This document shows, one piece after another, positions 49,256-57,025 of a DNA stretch of 57,025 nucleotides (position 1 is the stretch's first letter; each line of letters starts with the position of its first letter). Source of the DNA: Tepidamorphus sp. (lineage in GTDB: Bacteria; Pseudomonadota; Alphaproteobacteria; Rhizobiales; Tepidamorphaceae); NCBI GenBank assembly GCA_028280885.1, contig JANQKY010000053.1, forward strand, positions 1 to 57,025, given 5' to 3'. The notes beneath the pieces were generated by a model that worked only from the letters and a program-made list of their open reading frames with translations, was not told where the DNA came from and ran no database searches. The position numbers were made by a program, and so were the translations under genes.

Positions 49256-51165
49256 GTCAGCCCGTAGCCGACGGGATAGAGCGGCGCGTAGTCCGGATCG
49301 CCGATGTTCATCGCCGCCTGGCCGGGCGATGCCGGCCAGGAAAAGGACAGGCGCCCGGTGAAGTCATGGCGCGGCGCGCCGTCCGCCCCGGCGATCAGCA
49401 GATCGGCGACACCGCCCCCTTCGCTGCCCGGCAGCCAGGCGGCGACGAAGGCCTCCGACAGACCGAGCTCGACGGGCATGACCATCGGCCTGCCCGACAG
49501 GAATACCGAGACGACAGGAATGCCCCGATCGCGGAGGGCGCGCATCAGGCTGACCGCCCGGTGGCCGCGCCACTCGATCGTCTCCAGGTCGCCTTCGAAC
49601 TCGGCATAGGGTTTCTCGCCGAACACGATGACGGCGACATCCGGCGCAGTCTCGAAGGATCCGTCGGGCGACAGGACCGCCGTGCCGCCGCCGGCTTCGA
49701 CTGCCTCGCGCAGGCCCTCGTAGATCGTCTGGGCGCCGGGAAAATCCTCGCGGGTGGTGCCGTCGCCCTGCCAGCTCAGCGTCCAGCCGCCGGTCTGCAA
49801 CCCCATGTCGTCGGCGCCGGCGCCCGTGACGAGGACGCGCGTGCCAGGCGCGATCGGCAGGGCGTCCTCGTTCTTCAACAGGACCAGCGACTTGCGCACC
49901 GCCTCGCGGGCAAGCGCGCGGTGGGCGGGCGCGCCGAGCAGGTCGAAATCGCCGGCAAGCGGCCGGTCGGACGGCCTGCCCCTGCCCGGAAGGCCGGCGC
50001 GCAGCTTGACCCGCAACACGCGCGCGACGGCCTCGTCGAGGCGTTCAGTCGCGATCGTGCCGTCCTCGACCTGGCCGAGCGTCGTCGCATAGAGCTCCTG
50101 CCAGCTGTCGGGCGCCATGAACATGTCGATCCCGGCGGCAAGCGCCTTCGGGCAGTCGGTCGAGGTGCATCCCGGAACCTGTCCGTGGCCGTTCCAGTCG
50201 CCGAGCACGAAACCGTCGAAGCCCATCGCGCCGACCAGGATATCGGTGAGCAGCGCCCTGCTGGCATGGGTCTTCACCCCCTGCCAGCTCGAAAAGGAGG
50301 CCATGACCGTCTGCACGCCGGCCTCGATCGCGGGGATGTAGGCGGCGGCGTGAATGTCGCGCAGCTCTTCCTCGCTCGCGACCGTCTCGCCCTGGTCCTT
50401 GCCATTACGCGTGCCGCCGTCGCCGACGAAATGCTTGGCGGTGGCGATCACCTTGTCGGGGCCGAGGAAACCGGGCGTGCCGGGGACGCCCTGCAGCCCG
50501 TACACGGCTTGCGCCGCATAGGAGGCGACGATGCGCGGATCCTCCGAATAGCCCTCATAGGTCCGGCCCCAGCGCAGATCGCGCGGCACCGCGAGCGTCG
50601 GCGCGAAGGTCCAGTCGAGCCCGGTCGCGGCGACCTCCTTGGCCGTCACCGCCGCGATGCGGCCGACGAGTTCGGGATCATGCGCCGCCCCGAGCCCGAT
50701 ATTGTGGGGAAAGACCGTCGCGCCCACCACATTGGCATGGCCGTGTACCGCGTCGGTGCCCCACAGCACCGGCATGCCCGTGCCATCCGGACCGACGGAA
50801 GCCTCCCAGAACGCATCGGCCAGGGCGAGCCAGTCAGCCGGGCTTGAGCGCAGGTCGCCGTTCGGCGCGGAGTTGCCGCCATTGAGGACCGCGCCGAGAT
50901 GATAGTCGGCAACGTCCTGCGGCGTGAGCGAGGCGATGTCGGCCATGATGATCTGGCCGACCTTCTGTTCCACCGTCCAGGTCTTCAGCAGGTCGGCGAT
51001 GCGCGCCTCGATGTCGGGATCGGCCTTGAAGGGCGATGTCGCGCGTGGCCAGATCGCCGGATCGACCGACACCTCCGCTCGCTCTTCGGCCCCGGCGAAC
51101 ACGGCCGGCAGGGCGATCGGGATGGCGGCGAGGATCAGGACAGCCGGCAGTCTCAACACCATCAT
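49237..51165 (-). CDS. Secreted GH3 beta-glucosidase
   Basis: A 642-residue glycoside hydrolase family 3 enzyme cleaving beta-linked glucose. An N-terminal signal peptide (hydrophobic [18 protein letters not shown], cleavage near residue 24-26) directs it to the periplasm or outside. Conserved segments are [51 protein letters not shown] and the nucleophile aspartate in [11 protein letters not shown]. The C-terminal domain includes [24 protein letters not shown] precedes the ATG. It may supply sugars to the neighbouring operon, but shares no transcript with it. Confidence 0.92.
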   Translation of the reverse strand: MMVLRLPAVLILAAIPIALPAVFAGAEERAEVSVDPAIWPRATSPFKADPDIEARIADLLKTWTVEQKVGQIIMADIASLTPQDVADYHLGAVLNGGNSAPNGDLRSSPADWLALADAFWEASVGPDGTGMPVLWGTDAVHGHANVVGATVFPHNIGLGAAHDPELVGRIAAVTAKEVAATGLDWTFAPTLAVPRDLRWGRTYEGYSEDPRIVASYAAQAVYGLQGVPGTPGFLGPDKVIATAKHFVGDGGTRNGKDQGETVASEEELRDIHAAAYIPAIEAGVQTVMASFSSWQGVKTHASRALLTDILVGAMGFDGFVLGDWNGHGQVPGCTSTDCPKALAAGIDMFMAPDSWQELYATTLGQVEDGTIATERLDEAVARVLRVKLRAGLPGRGRPSDRPLAGDFDLLGAPAHRALAREAVRKSLVLLKNEDALPIAPGTRVLVTGAGADDMGLQTGGWTLSWQGDGTTREDFPGAQTIYEGLREAVEAGGGTAVLSPDGSFETAPDVAVIVFGEKPYAEFEGDLETIEWRGHRAVSLMRALRDRGIPVVSVFLSGRPMVMPVELGLSEAFVAAWLPGSEGGGVADLLIAGADGAPRHDFTGRLSFSWPASPGQAAMNIGDPDYAPLYPVGYGLTYAGAD

Positions 51166-51520
51166 GCGATCTCCAATGCACGCGAACGTCCGAAAATACG
51201 GAGCCTTATGGCCGGGGCTTAAAGCCTTACCTTACACGATGCGAGGCGGATTCGGCTTCCCGGTCGGGACAGACGCATCCGGGAACGCATCGGGGGATTG
51301 GCGCGCGATCGAAATTTTGTTACAAATAAAACTAATTGAGGTTCAAGCCTCCGGACCCGGCCGGCAAAGACCGGGGCGGGGGTCGTTTGGCAATCGACGC
51401 GCCGGCAAGAGCGCCGTCTGCCGGCCTCCAACACACTGCCAACAAACCGCCCCCCGCCCGCGATCGCGTTATCCAACGGTTTTTTGGGAGCGGAGCAACA
51501 CTGCGAGAGGAAAAACCGCG
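51166..51520. other. Divergent region between the GH3 and homogentisate dioxygenase genes
   Basis: The 355-bp divergent gap holds no gene. Its most distinctive part is an AT-rich pocket at 51311-51336 amid very GC-rich sequence, which includes the 11-bp dyad tttgttacaaa (51314-51324). This is the likeliest promoter or operator area for hmgA. The remaining sequence towards hmgA is featureless and GC-rich. Confidence 0.5.
51314..51324. promoter_or_regulatory. Candidate hmgA operator/promoter dyad
   Basis: The word tttgttacaaa is a perfect dyad around a single T, located about 200 bases before hmgA within the only AT-rich pocket. Homogentisate genes are often controlled by IclR- or MarR-type repressors that bind such AT-rich dyads. 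No regulator gene is adjacent. Binding is inferred only. Confidence 0.3.
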
Positions 51521-52891
51521 ATGAACGTGCAGAACCAGACTTTCGTTGTCGCCAAGAGCCGGGCGAAATACAATGACGGCTACATGCCGGGCTTCGGCAA
51601 CGATTTCGAGACCGAGGCGATCGAGGGCGCCCTGCCGATCGGCCAGAACTCGCCGCAGCGCTGCCCCTACGGGCTCTATGCCGAACAACTGTCGGGCACG
51701 CCGTTCACCGCGCCGCGCAAGTCGAACGAGCGCTCCTGGCTCTACCGGATGCGCCCGACGGTCCAGCACATCTCCGACATGCGCGAGATCGACCTGCCCT
51801 ACTGGCGCGCCGCGCCGACGATCGGCGAAAGCGGGCTGCCGCTTGCCCCGATGCGCTGGGACCCCGCCCCGATCCCGGATGATGCCGGCACCTTCCTCAC
51901 CGGCCTGCGGACGATCTCGACCGGCGGCGACGTCTTCACCCAGGTCGGTTACGCGATCCACACCTATGCGGTGACGCAGAGCATGGAGGACGAGTATTTC
52001 TGGAACGCCGACGGCGAGTTGCTGATCGTTCCGGAGGTCGGGCGCCTGCGCTTCTTCACCGAGTTCGGCATCATCGATGCGGCGCCCGGCGAGATCGTCG
52101 GCATTCCGCGCGGCATGAAGTTCAAGGTGCTCTTGAACGGCGACGACAAGGCGCGCGGCTATATCTGCGAGAATTACGGCGGCGCCTTCACGCTGCCCGA
52201 ACGCGGCCCGATCGGTGCCAATTGCATGGCCAATCCGCGCGATTTCCTGACCCCCGTCGCCGCCTTCGAGCAGAAGGACGGGACGACCTGCCGGGTTATC
52301 GTCAAGTGGTGCGGCAAGTTCCATGCCAGCGAGATCGACCACTCGCCGCTCGACGTGGTCGCCTGGCACGGCAACTACACGCCGTATAAATACAATCTGC
52401 GCCACTATTCGCCGGTCGGCCCGATCCGCAACGACCATGCCGATCCGTCGATCTTCACGGTGCTCACCGCCCCGTCGGCCGAGCCCGGCACCGCGAATAT
52501 CGACTTCGTCATCTTCCCGCCGCGCTGGCTGGTGGCGGAGGACTCCTTCCGGCCGCCCTGGTATCACATGAACATCATGTCGGAGTTCATGGGGCTGATC
52601 GAAGGGGTCTATGACGCCAAGCCGGAGGGTTTCGTGCCCGGCGGCATGAGCCTGCACAACATGATGCTGCCGCACGGCCCCGACGCCGATGCCTTCTACG
52701 GGGCGTCGCTGAAGGAGCTGAAGCCGGAAAAGCTCGACAACACGATCGCCTTCATGTTCGAGACGCGCTTTCCCCAGCAACTGACGAAATATGCCGCCGA
52801 ACTGCCGACGCTGCAGGTCAAGTACCCGGATGTCTGGCAGCCGCTGCGCAACCATTTCGACCCGAACCGGCCGGTCTGGAACGGCGAGTAA
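51521..52891 (+). CDS. hmgA: Homogentisate 1,2-dioxygenase
   Basis: A 456-residue iron dioxygenase opening the ring of homogentisate to maleylacetoacetate in tyrosine/phenylalanine breakdown. The start region [19 protein letters not shown] and [15 protein letters not shown] are family hallmarks. The iron-site region has [16 protein letters not shown] and [15 protein letters not shown]. Length equals that of typical bacterial enzymes. The ATG at 51521 has GAGAGG upstream; the long frame extending leftward overlaps the divergent gene and is not coding. No maleylacetoacetate isomerase or fumarylacetoacetase lies next to it, so the pathway genes are elsewhere. Confidence 0.96.
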   Translation: MNVQNQTFVVAKSRAKYNDGYMPGFGNDFETEAIEGALPIGQNSPQRCPYGLYAEQLSGTPFTAPRKSNERSWLYRMRPTVQHISDMREIDLPYWRAAPTIGESGLPLAPMRWDPAPIPDDAGTFLTGLRTISTGGDVFTQVGYAIHTYAVTQSMEDEYFWNADGELLIVPEVGRLRFFTEFGIIDAAPGEIVGIPRGMKFKVLLNGDDKARGYICENYGGAFTLPERGPIGANCMANPRDFLTPVAAFEQKDGTTCRVIVKWCGKFHASEIDHSPLDVVAWHGNYTPYKYNLRHYSPVGPIRNDHADPSIFTVLTAPSAEPGTANIDFVIFPPRWLVAEDSFRPPWYHMNIMSEFMGLIEGVYDAKPEGFVPGGMSLHNMMLPHGPDADAFYGASLKELKPEKLDNTIAFMFETRFPQQLTKYAAELPTLQVKYPDVWQPLRNHFDPNRPVWNGE

Positions 52892-53007
52892 CGGGGGATT
52901 GGCGCTCCCTGTGTTTGCGTCCGTCGGGTTCGCCTTCGCGGCGCTACGGCATGGCCTCGACACCGTTGCCGTGCAAGGATGCCGGCGCGATGAGCGGCCG
53001 TGCCACG

Positions 53008-53190
53008 CCCCCTCACCCCGGTCCTTCGGACCGACCCTCTCCCGCTAGGGGAGAGGGTGCGTGCCACGCGGCTCGGTTCCTGCAAATTCGCACTCTTTCC
53101 CGTGAGGAGAGAGTTGAGAACGAAGGTGCCACCGGCACTTACCCTCTCCCCCTTGGCGGGAGAGGGCGGCCCGAAGGGCCGGGTGAGGGC
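53008..53190. repeat. Mosaic palindromic element, copy 1
   Basis: A nested element of about 183 bp. From the left it reads ctcacccc, a ggtccttcggacc-type hairpin, accctctcccgctaggggagagggt, a central ctctttccc...gaggagagag dyad, accctctcccccttggcgggagagggc, ggcccgaagggcc and gggtgaggg. The internal 80 bases match the reverse complement of the interior of the element at 56680-56860. It resembles the mosaic elements (RIME type) described from Rhizobium intergenic regions, though I cannot confirm membership. Confidence 0.75.
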
Positions 53191-53280
53191 CAGTCAGCGC
53201 CGGCTGTCTTTCACCGCCCTCAAAGCCGGTTCGCCTTCGAGTCCATCCGTTCCGGCATTCGCCCAGTAGGCCGGCGCTCC

Positions 53281-53320
53281 CCGATCCCGGCTCGGCCTTC
53301 AGCCGTCCGGGAGGGCGAGG
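53281..53320. repeat. Degenerate 40-bp palindromic unit
   Basis: The segment starting ccgatcccgg and ending ccgggagggcgagg resembles unit A at 35190-35229 in both arms, with a changed centre (ctcggccttcagccg). It looks like a worn copy of the same dispersed family. Confidence 0.5.
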
Positions 53321-53354
53321 AAAAAGTGTCTGGCTCCGGCCTCGCACCCTTCCC

Positions 53355-53458
53355 GGTGTCATGCCCGGGCTAGTTCCGGGTATCCATGAACACCGCCGTC
53401 AGAGTGGTCGCAAGCGACTGTGTTCATGGATTGCCGGGACAAGCCCGGCAATGACACC
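53355..53458. repeat. Long inverted repeat with 39-bp arms
   Basis: The left arm (53355-53393, starting ggtgtcatgcccgggct) pairs with the right arm (53420-53458, ending aagcccggcaatgacacc) with about six mismatches, around a 26-base centre. Each arm also contains its own small hairpin (cccggg..ccggg). A half copy of the right arm appears at 158-178. Repeats of this wording are frequent in alphaproteobacterial genomes (recalled knowledge). Confidence 0.8.
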
Positions 53459-53526
53459 TGAGTTGCTTTGCGGCGGCGGAAAGAGCACCCTCCGCCGCCG
53501 AACATCCGCAGCGACCCAACAGCCGC

Positions 53527-55122
53527 TCAAGCCATCTCGGCTTGCCGCTCCGCCGCCGTCCGGCCCTGAACGAAATCGGCGCAGCGTTCGCCGATCATGA
53601 TTGAGGGCGCGTTGGTGTTGGCGTTGATCAGGCGCGGCATGATCGAGGCGTCGGCGACGCGCAGGTTGGCGAGGCCGTGTACCTTCAACTGCCCGTCGAC
53701 CACCGCCATGTCGTCGCTGCCCATCTTGCAGGTGCCGACCGGGTGATAGATCGTCTGGGTGTAGGCGCGGACATGGGCGCGCAGCCCGTCGTCGTCCTGA
53801 ACCGCCGGTCCGGGCAGATACTCCTCGCCCCGGTAGTCGTCGAAGGCCGACGCGGCCGCGATCCGGCGGCCGATCTTCAGGCCCTCGAGCATGACGTCCA
53901 TGTCACGCTCGTCCGACAGGGCGGCCGGATCGACGACCGGCTTGTCCTTCGGATCGGCGGAGGCAAGCGTCAACTGGCCGACGCTGTGCACCTCGACCAC
54001 GCCACCGACGATGCTGAAGCCGTGGCCCTCCGGATTGCCGGCGCCGTCGAGGACGAAGAAGCCCGGCGCGAAGTGATACTGAAGCTCGGGCGCCTCGGAC
54101 GCCGCATTGAGCGTCACGAAGCCGCCGGCCTCGCCGATATTCGAGGTCAGCAGGCCCATGCCCTCGGCAAGCTTCGCCTCCTGCTCGGGCGTCGCGGCAC
54201 CGGCAAGCGAGATCGGCTGGGTGCAATGGTGAGCGACCGGCACCATGAAATGGTCCTGCAGGTTCTGGCCGACGCCGGGCAGATCGTGGCGGACCGCGAT
54301 CCCGTGCGCCCCCAGATGGTCCGGGGCGCCGATCCCCGACAGCATCAGGATCTGCGGCGAGCCGATGGCGCCCGCCGACACGATCACCTCGCCGCCGGCC
54401 TCGGCGACGACCGTCTCGCCGTCCTTTTCATATTCGACGCCGGTCACCGCCCCGCCATCGACGATCAGCCGGTTGACCTGCGCGCCGGTGACGACCGTCA
54501 GGTTGTCCCGCTCCATCGCCGGACGCAGATAGGAGACGGCCGCTGAGCCGCGGAAACCGCCGCGCTGGGTCACCTGATAGAGCCCGAAGCCTTCCTGGTC
54601 GCCGTCGTTGAAGTCGGTGTTCTCGTCGTAGCCGGCTTCCACCGCTGCGGCGACAAAGGCCTTCGACAGCGGATTGGGATCGCGCAGCTCGGCGACGTTG
54701 AGCGGACCGCCGACGCCGTGGAACTCGGAGGCGCCGCGCTCGTTGTTCTCCGCTTTCTTGAAATAGGGCAGGACATCGGCCCAGCCCCAGCCGGACACGC
54801 CGCCGCCGTTCCAGCGATCGTAGCAGGCCGGCGCGCCGCGCTGATAGACCATCGCGTTGATCGACGAGGATCCGCCAAGCATCCGGCCGCGCGGGCAATA
54901 AAGCGAGCGGCCGTCCAGCGCGGGCTGCGGGGCGGTCATGTAGTCCCAGTCGAGCGGCGTCTTGAACAGCGTCGGAAATGCCGCCGGCACGTGGATGGCC
55001 TGGTTGTCGTCGACCGGCCCGGCCTCGATCAACAGAACCGAATTGTTCGGATTTTCGCTCAGGCGCCCCGCGACCGCGCAGCCGGCCGATCCTGCACCGA
55101 TGATGATATAGTCGTTGCTCAT
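53527..55122 (-). CDS. GMC-family flavin oxidoreductase (choline-dehydrogenase-like)
   Basis: A 531-residue FAD-dependent alcohol dehydrogenase/oxidase. The FAD motif YIIIGAGSAGCAVAGRLSE is at the N-terminus with LLIEAG at the end of the second strand. GMC signatures are CPRGRMLGGSSSINAMVYQRG and GAIGSPQILMLSGIG. The catalytic histidine lies in IYHPVGTCKMG and the second active-site residue is Asn in INANTNAPSIMIGE. I used the ATG at 55122, preceded by GGGAGGAGAAAC. It is similar to BetA but lacks neighbouring bet genes, so the alcohol substrate is open. A transporter gene lies upstream on the same strand. Confidence 0.92.
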   Translation of the reverse strand: MSNDYIIIGAGSAGCAVAGRLSENPNNSVLLIEAGPVDDNQAIHVPAAFPTLFKTPLDWDYMTAPQPALDGRSLYCPRGRMLGGSSSINAMVYQRGAPACYDRWNGGGVSGWGWADVLPYFKKAENNERGASEFHGVGGPLNVAELRDPNPLSKAFVAAAVEAGYDENTDFNDGDQEGFGLYQVTQRGGFRGSAAVSYLRPAMERDNLTVVTGAQVNRLIVDGGAVTGVEYEKDGETVVAEAGGEVIVSAGAIGSPQILMLSGIGAPDHLGAHGIAVRHDLPGVGQNLQDHFMVPVAHHCTQPISLAGAATPEQEAKLAEGMGLLTSNIGEAGGFVTLNAASEAPELQYHFAPGFFVLDGAGNPEGHGFSIVGGVVEVHSVGQLTLASADPKDKPVVDPAALSDERDMDVMLEGLKIGRRIAAASAFDDYRGEEYLPGPAVQDDDGLRAHVRAYTQTIYHPVGTCKMGSDDMAVVDGQLKVHGLANLRVADASIMPRLINANTNAPSIMIGERCADFVQGRTAAERQAEMA

Positions 55123-55209
55123 GTTTCTCCTCCCGTGACCCGCTTCAGCGCGTGCCTTACGCAAGTAGAGCACACGAACAGCGGACGGGGATAGATAGGG
55201 CTTGCGACT

Positions 55210-56484
55210 TTACGTTGTAGGACCGGCCCCGCCGGATGATTTCGGCAAGCGCAGGATTACCGGCAGCGACACGAGCGTGGCGATGAGGATGTAGTAGACC
55301 GGCGCGAAATCGTCGCCGGTCCGGCTGACCAGATAGGTCGCGACCGCCGGCGTCGTGCCGCCGAAGATCGCCATGCAGGCATTGTAACTGACGGCGACCG
55401 AACTGCAGCGGAACGCGGCCGGCGCCATCAGGGTCAGGGCGGTGATGGACAGCGCCCATCCCGCGGCATTCAACAGCGACAGGCCGAGCTGGCCGAGAAA
55501 GACGAGGCCGGCATCCGGCCGGTGCATCAGCCACCAGAACGGACCGGCGAAGACAAGCGTCGCGATCGCGGAGACCAGGAAGATCGGCCGCAATCCGATC
55601 CGGTCGGCGAGCCAGCCGAAGACCGGCGCCAGGACGGCGATGACGATCAGGTTGATGGTGGTGATGTCGAGCGCGCGGGCGGCGGATTCGTGCATCTCGT
55701 CGGTCAGGTAGGAGATTGCGTAGACGAAGATCACGAAATAGATGATCGCGGTGGGGATCAGCAGGATCGACATGCGCAGGATGCGCAGCGGATAGAAGCG
55801 CAGCACGGTCACGACCGGCGACGCCGCCTCGTCGTCCGCACCCGAAACCGGCCGCGACTCGGAGATATGGCGGCGAAAGATGGAAATCGTCACGCCGACC
55901 ACGCTGCCCATGAGGAAGGGAATGCGCCAGCCCCAGTCGGCCACCTGCTCGGCGTTGAGGAGGGAGTTGACGGCGGCCGGAACGGCGGCGCCCAGAACGC
56001 AGCCGATCATCATGGCAAAGGCGATCCAGCCGCCGATGAAGGCCTTGCGGCCGGGCGGCGCCTGTTCGACGATCAGGATGCCGGAGGCGGCGTATTCGCC
56101 GGCGACCGCGATCCCCTGGACGATGCGCAGCGCGACGAGCAGGATCGGCGCGGCAACGCCGATCGCCGCATAGGTTGGCAGCAGGCCGATTGCCAGCGAG
56201 GCCAGGCCCATGATCAGGACGGAGGCCATCAGCGCCGGCTTGCGGCCGAAGCGGTCGCCGACATGGCCGAAGATGACGCTGCCGACCGGCCGGGCCGCAT
56301 AGCCGACCGCCAGCACCGCGAAGGCCGACAGCGTCGCCGTGACCGTATCGCCTTCAGGGAAGAACAGCTTGCCGATCTGCGGCGCCAGGAAGCCGTAGAC
56401 CGTGAAGTCGAACCATTCCAGCGCGTTGCCGCTGGCGGCAGCGACGACGGAGCGGATCGACTGTGGTTTCGTCTTCTCGGTCAC
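55210..56484 (-). CDS. MFS metabolite:proton symporter (MHS family)
   Basis: A 424-residue twelve-helix transporter of the metabolite:H+ symporter branch (ProP, KgtP, ShiA relatives). The N-terminal SVVAAASGNALEWFDFTVYGFLA is diagnostic, as is the loop GHVGDRFGRKPALMASVLIMG and the acidic/aromatic RIVQGIAVAGEYAASGILIVEQAP. Substrates in this family are organic acids, betaines or proline. It lies 87 bases upstream of the GMC oxidoreductase gene on the same strand, so it plausibly imports that enzyme's substrate. The C-terminus is short. Confidence 0.92.
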   Translation of the reverse strand: MTEKTKPQSIRSVVAAASGNALEWFDFTVYGFLAPQIGKLFFPEGDTVTATLSAFAVLAVGYAARPVGSVIFGHVGDRFGRKPALMASVLIMGLASLAIGLLPTYAAIGVAAPILLVALRIVQGIAVAGEYAASGILIVEQAPPGRKAFIGGWIAFAMMIGCVLGAAVPAAVNSLLNAEQVADWGWRIPFLMGSVVGVTISIFRRHISESRPVSGADDEAASPVVTVLRFYPLRILRMSILLIPTAIIYFVIFVYAISYLTDEMHESAARALDITTINLIVIAVLAPVFGWLADRIGLRPIFLVSAIATLVFAGPFWWLMHRPDAGLVFLGQLGLSLLNAAGWALSITALTLMAPAAFRCSSVAVSYNACMAIFGGTTPAVATYLVSRTGDDFAPVYYILIATLVSLPVILRLPKSSGGAGPTT

Positions 56485-56679
56485 GGGTGCCCTTGGCCGG
56501 ATTCGCGCTGATGTCGAGTCGACTCAACACCTGAACCCTAGCAGACCGGTGGCTTGTCCGGGCAAGGGCTTGCCATCAGGTTTCGCGGCCGCTCCGCTGC
56601 GGTGGGTCGAGTGCGGTGAGGGCGTATAACGGACTGTATGGAGTATTTACTAGCGGGCTGTGTCTGCGGATCGGGCACG

Positions 56680-56860
56680 CCCGCTCACCCGGCCCTTCGG
56701 GCCACCCTCTCCCGCAGAGGGGAGAGGGTAAGAGTCCTGCGGCACCCTCGTTCTCCCTCTTTCCTTGTGGGAAAGAGGTCAAGTTTGCGGGAACCGGGCC
56801 GCGTGGCACGGACCCTCTCCCCCTTGGCGGGAGAGGGCGGCCCGAAGGGCCGGGTGAGGG
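56680..56860. repeat. Mosaic palindromic element, copy 2 (inverted)
   Basis: About 181 bp built from the same blocks as copy 1: ctcaccc, ggcccttcgggcc, accctctcccgcagaggggagagggt, a ctctttcc...ggaaagag central dyad, accctctcccccttggcgggagagggc, ggcccgaagggcc, gggtgaggg. Read as reverse complement, its interior (cgtgccacgcggcccggttcc, then gagaacgagggtgcc) aligns with copy 1's interior, so the asymmetrical core is inverted. Together the two copies bracket the GMC oxidoreductase and MHS transporter genes. Confidence 0.75.
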
Positions 56861-56943
56861 CCCGTCAGCGGTTGCGGCCGGTCACCGACGTCACGCCTAT
56901 CTGCCCGAATACATCACCCGGCCGCTCCGGCGCTCGGCTCCCA

Positions 56944-57012
56944 GCGATGCGTTTGAACGCATCGCGTTTCCGCCCTGCGGAAGCGGTGCTTCCGCTGCCA
57001 GCTTCGCTGGCA
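56944..57012. repeat. Three tandem perfect hairpins
   Basis: Gcgatgcgtt/aacgcatcgc (56944-56965, two-base centre), cggaagc/gcttccg (56978-56994, three-base loop) and tgccagc/gctggca (56996-57012, three-base loop) follow one another. All three are exact. They look like a modular palindromic repeat continuing beyond the window. Confidence 0.75.
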
Positions 57013-57025
57013 CCGGGCTCCAACC

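Larger units (their letters stand above)
52892..53526. other. Repeat-filled region downstream of hmgA
   Basis: These 635 bases separate hmgA from the convergent GMC oxidoreductase and carry no credible gene. They contain a 180-bp mosaic palindromic element, a degenerate 40-bp palindromic unit at 53281-53320, and a long inverted repeat at 53355-53458, each listed separately. The first 110 bases after hmgA show nothing recognisable. Confidence 0.8.
56485..57025. other. Right-end intergenic region with repeats
   Basis: The last 541 bases hold the inverted copy of the mosaic element and three consecutive small hairpins at the extreme right. No gene with coding character or motif was found. The promoter for the MHS transporter should lie in the first 100 bases to the right of 56484; gtcgagtcgactcaac (56514-56529), a small dyad around gtcgac, is noted there without a known role. 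Confidence 0.6.

Noticed and set aside
50924..51520. A long N-terminal extension of homogentisate dioxygenase
   Set aside because: The frame runs back into the divergent GH3 gene and has no homology character. The family start MxNQ...YMPGFGN and a ribosome site are at 51521.
52892..53526. CRISPR-like repeats
   Set aside because: The repeats are palindromic, mixed in type and irregularly spaced, with no constant spacers and no cas genes nearby.
53527..55122. betA in a glycine-betaine operon
   Set aside because: The enzyme is GMC family, but betB, betI or betT-like genes are absent beside it, so a choline-specific name is not supported.
1..57025. tRNA, rRNA or riboswitch elements
   Set aside because: No cloverleaf ends, rRNA-like segments or known aptamer cores were recognised in the gaps by eye; a covariance-model scan could still find a small RNA.

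Overview
The window is GC-rich (roughly two thirds G+C), densely packed with ATGA- and TGATG-type stop/start overlaps, and rich in ABC uptake systems, LacI/RpiR/AraC regulators and small GC palindromic repeats between operons. That style, and the gene families present, point to an alphaproteobacterium, most likely of the Hyphomicrobiales (Rhizobiales). I cannot fix the genus. No rRNA, tRNA, CRISPR array, insertion sequence or phage gene was recognised. The window is a chain of catabolic operons.

1-4942: a dihydroxyacetone kinase operon in the order dhaL, dhaM, HPr, enzyme I, a helix-turn-helix protein, dhaK. It is a self-contained PEP to dihydroxyacetone phosphorelay in which the EIIA, HPr and EI parts, fused in E. 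coli DhaM, are separate genes.

5109-35154: the most unusual part. It holds a branched-chain-type solute-binding protein, an iron-alcohol-dehydrogenase homologue that has lost three of four metal ligands, an AraC regulator, LivH and LivM permeases, a LivG ATPase, and a LivF ATPase fused to a UPF0261 (Tm-1-like) domain. Next come the matching TIM-barrel protein, a giant flotillin with a long 11-residue-periodic coiled coil, and two tandem CoxG-like SRPBCC proteins. A molybdenum hydroxylase follows (FAD subunit, 2Fe-2S subunit and a large subunit split into two genes), with MoxR and VWA maturation proteins. An amidohydrolase, an MBL-fold lactonase-like enzyme, an SMP-30/isochorismatase fusion carrying Ser in place of the catalytic Cys, a small membrane protein and an RpiR regulator come next. 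A second Liv-type transporter and a formamidase/acetamidase family enzyme complete the block. My reading is a membrane-organised oxidative pathway for an unidentified, probably amide- or nitrogen-containing cyclic compound, with uptake systems at both ends. The substrate is not determined by the sequence.

35618-38736 (minus): class I fumarase and an aldehyde dehydrogenase. 39004-40128: a class III CoA-transferase. 40125-47910 (minus): a rare-sugar operon (binding protein, ATPase, two permeases, a tagatose/psicose 3-epimerase-like protein, a FrcK-like kinase, an FGGY kinase), with a divergent LacI regulator at 48218-49255. 49237-51165 (minus): a secreted GH3 beta-glucosidase. 51521-52891: homogentisate 1,2-dioxygenase. 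53527-56484 (minus): a GMC oxidoreductase and an MHS-type transporter, bracketed by two inverted copies of a roughly 180-bp mosaic palindromic element.

Gaps longer than 300 bases (1-501, 35155-35617, 47911-48217, 51166-51520, 52892-53526, 56485-57025) hold palindromes, repeat units or candidate operators and no credible gene. All functions are read from motifs and context only; no database search was run.
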